From positions 558,001 to 622,000 of the forward strand of contig NZ_CP109162.1 in assembly GCF_035920445.1 (NCBI RefSeq): a stretch of DNA of 64,000 nucleotides, written 5' to 3'. The position numbers were made by a program, and so were the translations under genes. Below, piece after piece: positions 51,101 to 60,100 of this stretch. The notes beneath the pieces are model-generated. The model was not told the DNA's origin. It saw only the letters and a program-made list of their open reading frames with translations, and made no database searches. The first letter of the stretch is position 1. Each line of letters starts with the position of its first letter. Source of the stretch: Nocardia sp. NBC_01730 (GTDB taxonomy: Bacteria; Actinomycetota; Actinomycetes; Mycobacteriales; Mycobacteriaceae).

Positions 51101-54100
51101 ATCGTTCGACTGTCGAGCGCGTGGAATGCGACAGTATCGAGAGTGCTGACGCGCAGGAGCTCTCAACACTGGTGGGGCGCACGATCGGCGCGACTACGCG
51201 ACGTGTGGTCCGGGGCGGTTCCGATATCGTCTATGTCGAATCGCAGGGCGGCTACGAATACACACTGACCGGCATCCTGACTGACTTCCCCGCGGGCCGC
51301 AATCGGCACGTTCCCGAATACCCGGACAACGCGGCACCCGGCCTTCTTCGCGGGCTGTTCGATGTGCTGGTGGGTCACGAGCGGGCGTTCACGGAGAGCG
51401 CTGCGCTCAGCGAGTTCGAGCGCCTCTTCGTCGGGACGAGCGAGCACGTCAGGGGTCGCCGCTTGTTCATCGAAAACGGACTGAGCCGGGACTACTACAA
51501 CGAGCTCGCGGAGAAGCTGGCGATGTTGGAGCCCGCGTTCGTCAAGCGCGGCCGCGGGGCGTGGTTCGACTCGATGATGAAGCGGTTCAAGAAGGCTCAG
51601 GCCCACGCGAGCAAGGAACAGGAGGGAGTGGAGGCGCCACAGCCATTGGTTCCAAGCCCCACCGACCCCTACGACTTCTTCGATCTGGCGGACGCCTATC
51701 GAGACGAGGCCGATTCCCGAATCGACACGGATTCCGACGACGCTGAATCCTGGACTGTGCACCCCGTTGTCGAGCCAATCGATGACGAGGACGGAGCAGT
51801 TCAGGGGCGTCGCCTCGATATGCCCGCCAGGTTCATGCCCGCCAGGTTCATACCTGCCAGGAAGGCGGGATGGGCGAGCATCGAGCAAGCCCGCGCCTGG
51901 TTCCGTTCCGGTCTCACCGGACTACTGCCGGAAGGCGTCGACAGCGGTCGTGTCGACGCGGCCGCCGATCTGTGCGCCGAAATGCTGGAGGCGTTGCGGG
52001 TAGCGAAGGTTCTGAAATCACACACGATCGAAATCTCGGTGCACAACGTCCACGGTGTCCCGACAGTTCGGGTGGCGGCCACGATTAAAAAGCCGTCCGA
52101 TCTGGGTAATCCGGCAACAAGTGAGATGCTGCGCCGTCGCGCCTACCGCATGGATGCGGTGCATCTCCCTGATGGTGCACGGTTATGGTTCGACTACCAG
52201 CTCTCCGAACCTGCCACACCGCGGGTCGACATCATCGACACCGTTCCCGACGTCGACCCGAAACTGCGTGCCGTGATGGAGGGTTGGCGTGCCGTGATAG
52301 GGGACGGGGCGGAGGCGATCGAGGATTGGGACTGGAACGGGGCCGATATTCCCGTTCTCGTGGGAACAGCTCGCACCGAGACCGGTGAGATAAGTACAAG
52401 TCAGGTCCGGTTCCGGCTCGACCAGATTGTCAGCCGTGTGACGCGAGGCCACGACGGGACGGTCAACGGAGTAGATTTCACCCCCCGTGACGACGCCGAA
52501 CTAATCCAGCGCTGGGCAGCGAAGCCGATTCGCTACGACCGCTTCACCTACCGGCCGAGCTACCCCCGACAACCCAGGGTGCACCCCCGGTTGGGAGGTC
52601 ATCCGCCGTCCTACGATCTCCGGCTGCAGGCGCCGTCGGCAGGCTACGCGGAGGATCCGCTATTCATCGATATCCATGCGCATGCGTACCGGAACCAGTT
52701 CTTGATCGCGCTCGATTCCGGAGAACAAGTTTTCGTCGACGGTGCGACTTTCGGACTGCTGCTCGCGGCGGACACCCGCATGCGGCAAGCGCTGAATGCC
52801 GCACCAACAGGTGTGCTGAGGCTGCTGGCGGACAACACAGGCAGCGGGCGAGCGGCCAGGGCCGCTGTTACCTCGCTGCGTGCCGCCGGAATCGGCATCG
52901 ATGTCTGGGCTCCGAACTCCAAGCTCGAGCTGCTGTTCGCTGACGTCGGCAAGGAGAGCGATCTCGGAATCCCCGTGAAGTTCGGGCCGGATGGCGCGAT
53001 CAAACCCCTGTGGACGGTGTTCGCGGCCGGACCGCCACCACGTGAACGCTGGATTCTGCGCCAGCACCTGCGCCGGCTTCCTACCGTGCAACTGTTCGTC
53101 ATCGAGAAGCTCTACCTGGATGACAAGCCCGTGACAGAGCATCAGGTGGCTCGGAAGCTCGGTGTCCCGGCGCGAGACGTCCAGGACTACGAGGCGCGGG
53201 CGCTCGCCGGTATCGACGAGTTCGAGAAGGCACTCGGCCTCCTGCCCGAGGGGTGGGCGGAAGAGATGCTGCGATTCACATGGAGCCGAACCGGTTGGCG
53301 CGGTATCGATCCCACGAAATCGGATATTCAAGCGACCGGATCGCAATGGCTGCCCACCGGGATCGGTGCCGAGTACCACGAAGGCGGCATTGCATCATTC
53401 GAGGACGCCTTCGACCGGGTATTGACGAGGGGCGGCGTGGTGAACGTCGTTGCTCGTGTGCCGGGCTCGACGGAGCCGCAGGAGCACGGTTGGTCCTTGT
53501 TCCTGAAGGGCGAGGGTGATGATCGCGAAGTGTGGGTGCACGAGCGGACCGCTGACCCCGCCCGGATTCCGGAATTCGCCGAAGATCTCGGCGGCGGGGT
53601 ATGCGAGTACCGGTACGACGAGCGCACCGAGGCACAGTGGGGTGCGATGGGAGATGTGCTCGGGGCGATGGTGTTCACCGCCGAGGGCAACCCGCTCGCC
53701 TCCACCAACGCCGATGAATCCGGTGACACCCCAGCACCGGTGCTGAGCGATGTCGGCTTCGACGCCCACCTGCAGTTGCCAGGCGCGCCGATGATCTGCC
53801 TGATCGAGGCGGTCGACACAGCCGCCATATTGGCTCCCGACGCCGGAATCACGAAGGTTGATAAGAATTCGCCCGGACTGACCTCTCGCGGCGTGGGTTA
53901 CGGCTGGATAGCTTCGGCGTTCCGTGGGGACTGGCACGGTGTCGACGAACCCGAACAATCCGGGGAATTCGACTCATTGGACGCGGTTGCCCAACATGTT
54001 CGTGACCATGGCGGGTTCGTGGTGCGCGCTACCCAATCGCCGGACCTGACCGCGCCGGACAAGGTCGGTTCGTACCTTGCTGTGGTGTACCGGGCGGGCG

Positions 54101-57100
54101 ACTATCCGGGCCGGGACAACAGCCATCTGCCCGACGGCGATGACACGATCATGGTGCGCCAGACCGTGTTCAAGCGTGTCGATGGGCAGCTGCGGCCCGA
54201 GGTGAGCGATGTTCCGCATGTCTGGGGACAGCAGCTGCCGGAGGAATGGACCATCTTCGGCATCGTCTACAAACGTCAACCGGATACCGGGCAATTCGTG
54301 GCCGAGCACGGGCTTGCGCCGAATACCGCTTCGAAAGCGAAAGTCGGGTTGCATGCGCCGTGGGGGCGAGGTGGTGGACCGCTCGAGGGTGACCCCGATG
54401 GGCCGCCGTCCGAAACCATTGAGACACAGCGGATCCGGCCGCGCCGGGAGGCGGATGTTGGTGGGGGAGAAGGCGGGGCCGGCGGCGGTGGCGACCTGGA
54501 CAGTCTCGATGCTGGCTTGCAAGCGGACCTCACCCGGGTGAACTCGGCGCGCAACACCTTCACCGGACGAGTGGCTAAAACCGAATTCATGTTCACGGAG
54601 GTGGGCTTCACAGAGCTCGAGGGTCCCGTTCTCGAGGTTCCAGTTGGCAAGTACCTCGAGGACCGTGACAAATATGAGGATGACAAAGACAAGTATGGCG
54701 AGTCCGCCTTCGGAGAGTTCGAATACGAGACAGCCGCGCCGGTGTTCTCGCCGTCAGGTACGGAATGGACTTCTGACCAGACGTGGCGCACCAGTGCGAA
54801 CGTCGAGCAGGGCGTCGGTGTCGACGAGGCCGCGGCGAAAGTTCGCGGCTTGCCGGGGCCCGACCCGGAGATTATTGAGGCCGCGGCTGACCTGGCCAGG
54901 TCGGGGCTCACCGGCGTCACCGGCGATGTTGTCGCAACCCACAACCCTTCGGAGAAGACCACACTGATAACGGTGTCACGCGGCCCGGACTCCTCTCTGG
55001 AAGCGACGGCGACGGACACCGGCAAGTGGGAGCTGGATTGGATTGTGTCGCCGACTGATCCGGACATGCTCGATGCCGCCGCAGACCAGCTGGACGCGGT
55101 GGCCGGTCACCTGCCACGCACGCTGCGTGACGCTGTGCGCGGTCGGTTCGCTGGCCTGCAGCCCATACTGGAGGACATCCGCGCCACACGCCGGTCGTCG
55201 CGGCTGAGGGTGCGGGCTGTCGTCGATGGCGAGGGCGTGCGATGGAAGTGGTCCGACGGCGTCGGCGTCGACGGCTCAGCTGCGGCCGTCGGCTTGCGGT
55301 TGGGCGCGACCCGGTCGGCGTCGCCGGAGCAGCTGGCCGACTGGCTGGGACAGCTGGTTGCCGAGCATCGTCGCAATCCCCGCGTTCTCGATGCGGTGAC
55401 GATGCTGCGGAGGCTTCTCTACGACGATGCGCACGAGCGCGGGGTGTACGCCGAGGTCGTCACCGGCCCGCACGGCCCGGCGTTACGAGTCGAGCTCGAC
55501 TTCCGCCCCGGCGCAGTCACCGACGCGGATCGCGAGGCCGCAACGGCACAGTGGGCGGACCGCTCAGGTCCGGAACCAATCGAAGATCACGGAACCTTCG
55601 CCTGGTTCGAGTTCGATCTCGGTGAGCCAGGATCCCCGCGGGAACACCCGGCAGCTGCCGCCATGCGGGAGGACGAGGTCGGCTCGGCTTCCTCGTCCTC
55701 TGACATGGCGGCAGCTGCTGGCGTGCCTGCCGGCGAAGTTGAGCAGACGGATGAGCCCGGCGGCGATGCTGTTGCGCCGGAGGAGGGTTCGTCCTGGCGA
55801 GGAGCCGTTGAGCCTTACCCCAGCGATGAGACGCTGCTCGGCGGGGCGGCCACTATATGGCGGACGCGACGCGGCGGACCGCGCTATCCGTCCTCGCCCA
55901 GCGGGCGGCCGATGCGAGGCGGGACACATCCAGCCGGTGGTTTCCCATCCACCCCAGAAGAATTGCCGGATGATTCCGGGGACGGAACCAGAGCGTTCGA
56001 GGACCCCCCAGTGGCTTCCACCGATGACGGTTCACAGGGTGCGTCATGCCCCAACGGCTACACCGTCGATAAAGCCCTGGTCGTCGGAAGACGCATTCGT
56101 GCCAACGGTTTTGAGGGTCTAGAAGACATCGTCAACCAGGTTGCGTACCGCGCGATCGAGGATGGCTGGTCTGGCGACGAGACGCCGTGCGTCGAGGTCA
56201 ACAGCGACGGGACGTCGTTGCTAGTGACCGTCGAGGGCTGCCAGCCGCGAGTCGTGCTGACCGCCTCTGGGCCCGCCGATGCTCGCAACATCCGAGTGGA
56301 TACCACTGTGGCGCTGGCCGATTCGCTCGAAGCCCCGGAGACGATCGAAGATTTGGACGTGGTGGCGAAGATCGCCGATGACATCGCCGCGTACATCGCT
56401 GGTAAGCGGCGTCCAGATTCCAGAATGGACACCGCTGAGTCCGGCCAATTTGTCGGCCAAGAGATAAGGCGCATTCAGCAGCTGGCACCCGATCGCCCGG
56501 GATTTGTGGAACTCGAGGACGGCGACCAACTGACGATCGAGCTCCGCATAACCGGTCCCGATTCGGACCGTGCCATGACTGTCACTGTAGGGGCGGAAGC
56601 CACAGCCAAAGACTGGGCGACGAATTCGCGTGGGATCAGTCGACCCGACGCGACGGCGCCCGCTTTCGTTGTCGGGCCATCGGGTGAAATCGACATCGAC
56701 GCATTGCACAGGTATCTCGAGCCCATCGAGAATATGCGCCCAAATGTTGAGGAACTGCTCGCGCAGATCCTGCGGGTCGCCGGTAGTGGCAGCATGACGA
56801 TGGTGCCGACCGACGACGGCCACGGCAATGTCGTCGTCACCTTCGCTGATCGGCCCGACGCTCCGGCTTGGCTGGAGTTGAAGACAACCCGGGTCGCTGA
56901 ATTCCGCATCGTGCGTACCGTGATCGACCCGACGTTCCGCGATATCGATCGGAGAGAGTTGGGTAGCGCGGTCAAGGAGTGGCTCGACGCACAGCCACAA
57001 CTGGGTCGCAGTGAAATCAGTGATGCTGTAGACAAACTGAGTACCTACCTTGGGGATGGGTCGGCGGTTGTTCTGACGCTGGAGAGTGGCCACGTGACGG

Positions 57101-60100
57101 CGGCTCGCGAGCCGGGCACCGGCGGACTGCGTTCGAGGATCGGACAACGTCCCCGCCCGAACCGCTTCGGAGAATTCCCGCCCTTGTGGGCGGAGTACTG
57201 GCCGCGCGAACCAGCGCCGACCCCCGCCATTGCGCCCGCCACGCTCGAAGAGCTGAACGCGTTGTTCGAGGCTGGGCGGCAGGAACTCGCGGATGGGGAC
57301 ATCCGGGGTGCGGCGCGGAAGTTCACCGACGCCGTCGAAGAATGGTGGCGCGGGCTCGGTCCGGATGTGTACGGGCGTGAAGAATCGTCGCCGCAGGGCG
57401 CACTGACGCGAGCGCACCCGGAGCTGATCGCTCAACTCACCGGAATTCCCGATGAGGTCCTGGACTGCGCGAATCGACTGTGGGCCGCGAATGAGCTGCG
57501 ACGGCTGGAAAAGCCGGGCGCCGATCTCAGCGTGGAGGATCAGCAGTGGCGGCGCGATTTGTGGTCGGTGTGGAAATCGCTGTGGCGCACTGAACAATTG
57601 ACTGCATCGATGCATCCGGACGCGCTCGCCGCTATCGGCGGAATCCCTCCGGCGGTGCGGTTGGTGACGCTGCGGCCCGCTGACGGCCGCACACCTTTCC
57701 GCGCGGCGATCAGTGTAGGCAACCGTCAGCAGACCGAATCGGTGCCGTGGCTGGTGAATGGCAGTGCGACGACCAGCTCGAATCTCGATCCCACCTTGAC
57801 GGCGGCGGTCGACCTCGTCGAGACGATGCTGCGAACCGACCCCGGCGCCGAGCCGGCGGCCGTAGCGTGGCTGACACATGAATCCCTCAGCAGCGCGGCT
57901 GTATCCGACTACCAGGCGGCGGTTCGGGCGGCGTGGGCCTTCCTCAGCGAGCTGACGGCATTCCATCGGCCACGGCAACGCGATTCGAGCGATCGACTGC
58001 ACGTTGATCTGATCGGGGTGGGGCATGGTGCCCTGATCCTCGCCGCGGCCGCTGAGTACGGTCAGCCCATCGTGCCCGACGATGCGCTCGGGTCGGACGA
58101 GTTCTTCAAATTCGCTGACCTGAAGTCTGGGCTCGAGGGCGATTGCGACAACATAGTTCTCGTCGAGCCGGTCGGTGCGGGCAAGCTGAAGCATGCCGGC
58201 GAGTTCTATCCCGCTACCAAAGCCGACGTCGTACGGCTTCGGCTCGAAGAAGACAGCGACGCCGATAGCTCGGAACTGTTCGATGATTCCGATAACCGAG
58301 TGCGCAATGTGTTCGTAGTGCCTGCTGCTGGTGCCTCAGCGGGTGGTATCGGGACCATGTTCTCGGGTCTGCCCGAGCGTGGCGTTGGCATGAATCCAGC
58401 CGCCGATGCTTTCGACGCAGTCGCAGTCAAAACCCCGCCGCTGCGCGGGAAATCCGTGCAGCCTGATCCCCTGCGGCATCTGACACGCGATCCGTATACG
58501 CACGAGGCGTCGCCGGTACTCGCCAAGATCGCAGGAATAGCAACTGGTTTGGGTGAGTTGGTGTACACGCTCGAACCGCTATCCGGTGTGGCGGACACCT
58601 CGGCCGAGCCGCGTGCCACGAGCTGGTGGGCTGACGTCAGGGACCCTTATGAGGATGAAGCGGAGCTCGCCGGACAGGCGCTGAATCGTCTGAAGGTTCA
58701 ACAAGGTGAATTGTTCGACCGCGGTGAATTCCGCGGTGCGCCTGGATTGACGCCCGATGCCGACGATTCCGTTGTGGCGATTCATCTGCGGGCGGCGTCG
58801 ATCAAACAGTGGTGGAACTCGTTGTCGCGCAGCGAGAAAGACGCACTGATCGTCAGTGAGCCGTATCTGATCGGAAATGCGGACGGTGTCGACGACCCCG
58901 ACCGGCACCCCGCGACTCTGCTAGCCATGAAACTGCGACGACGAGACTTGCAGGTTGCACTGTACAACGCAGCTGATCGGTACCGGCGAGTCCGGTTGGA
59001 GGCTGAAATAGCCCACCTGGATGAGGTTTGGGACGAGGTGAACCGCGCGGTCAACCAACCCGAGCTTCCGCACCCCGATGTGGCGCACCGCATGCAAAAG
59101 CCGAGAGCCATCGGCTACAACCACCTAACGCACAGCGTGCGGATGGTGTTCGGCGCCGATCGCGAAACCGCCGCCGCAGTGACCTGGATAGTGCACAACG
59201 AGAACGGGGACCTACCGCGCGCATTCGGTGCCGCGCGCAATCACAGCGAGAACACGATGCGACTGACCGGTTCTCCGGATACGGCCACCGTCGCCTGGTT
59301 CGGCATCGGTGAATCCGACCGCGCCGCAGAGCAACTCACGCGGAATCTGGCCGGCTTCGACGGATACCGCGAGGCAGCGAACACATCAGGTGACCCGCTG
59401 CCGAGAAAGGATGTGTTCGGCTATCGCGACGGCAACGTGACCGTCGCGCTGGCCGCCCGCGCTGACGGCCTGCCCGGCGTCACGCAAGTGCTGATGATCG
59501 CCCCGCCGCGCAGTCTTCCGGTCCGGCATGCCGACGAACTCGGCATGGGTGCCGGAAATGTTCTGGTGCAAGCGGCTTCCGCCGATGTGCGGGCTGCCCT
59601 GGCACCGGGAACGGCGCCGGCGGCCAGTGCCCCGGTGGATCCATTGAGCGCCGACTTCGGGGCCATCCGCGTCGACGCGGAACCCCGGAACCGGGTGTCC
59701 GAGGGGATGGTCGTCCCCTACTTCGACTACGAGGATCCGCGCACCAGGATTCCCACCGTCGCAGCGGAGAACGCCGCCCTCGTCACCGCTGGTCGGTCCA
59801 GCGAAGTCAGCACCGCTCCGCACCGCCTGCCGGACACCCGGCCGCGCTGGCAGCATCGTCTCCGTCGGGCACCCGCCGATCCGGCGGCAGATCCGCCCCG
59901 GAACGACTGCTGGTTCCACCAACTCCATAGGTTGCGCCGATTCGGTGTTCCCGTGGTGATTCCCGACGGCGAACCCGGCCTCAGCGGGATCGATGGCGAG
60001 GGCTACGAGGAGAACAACCTGGGTGGCCGATTCCAAGAAGTCGGAATCGACGAAGATTTCGCCGATTTGCCAGAGAGACATTTCGTGCTCATCCTCGACG

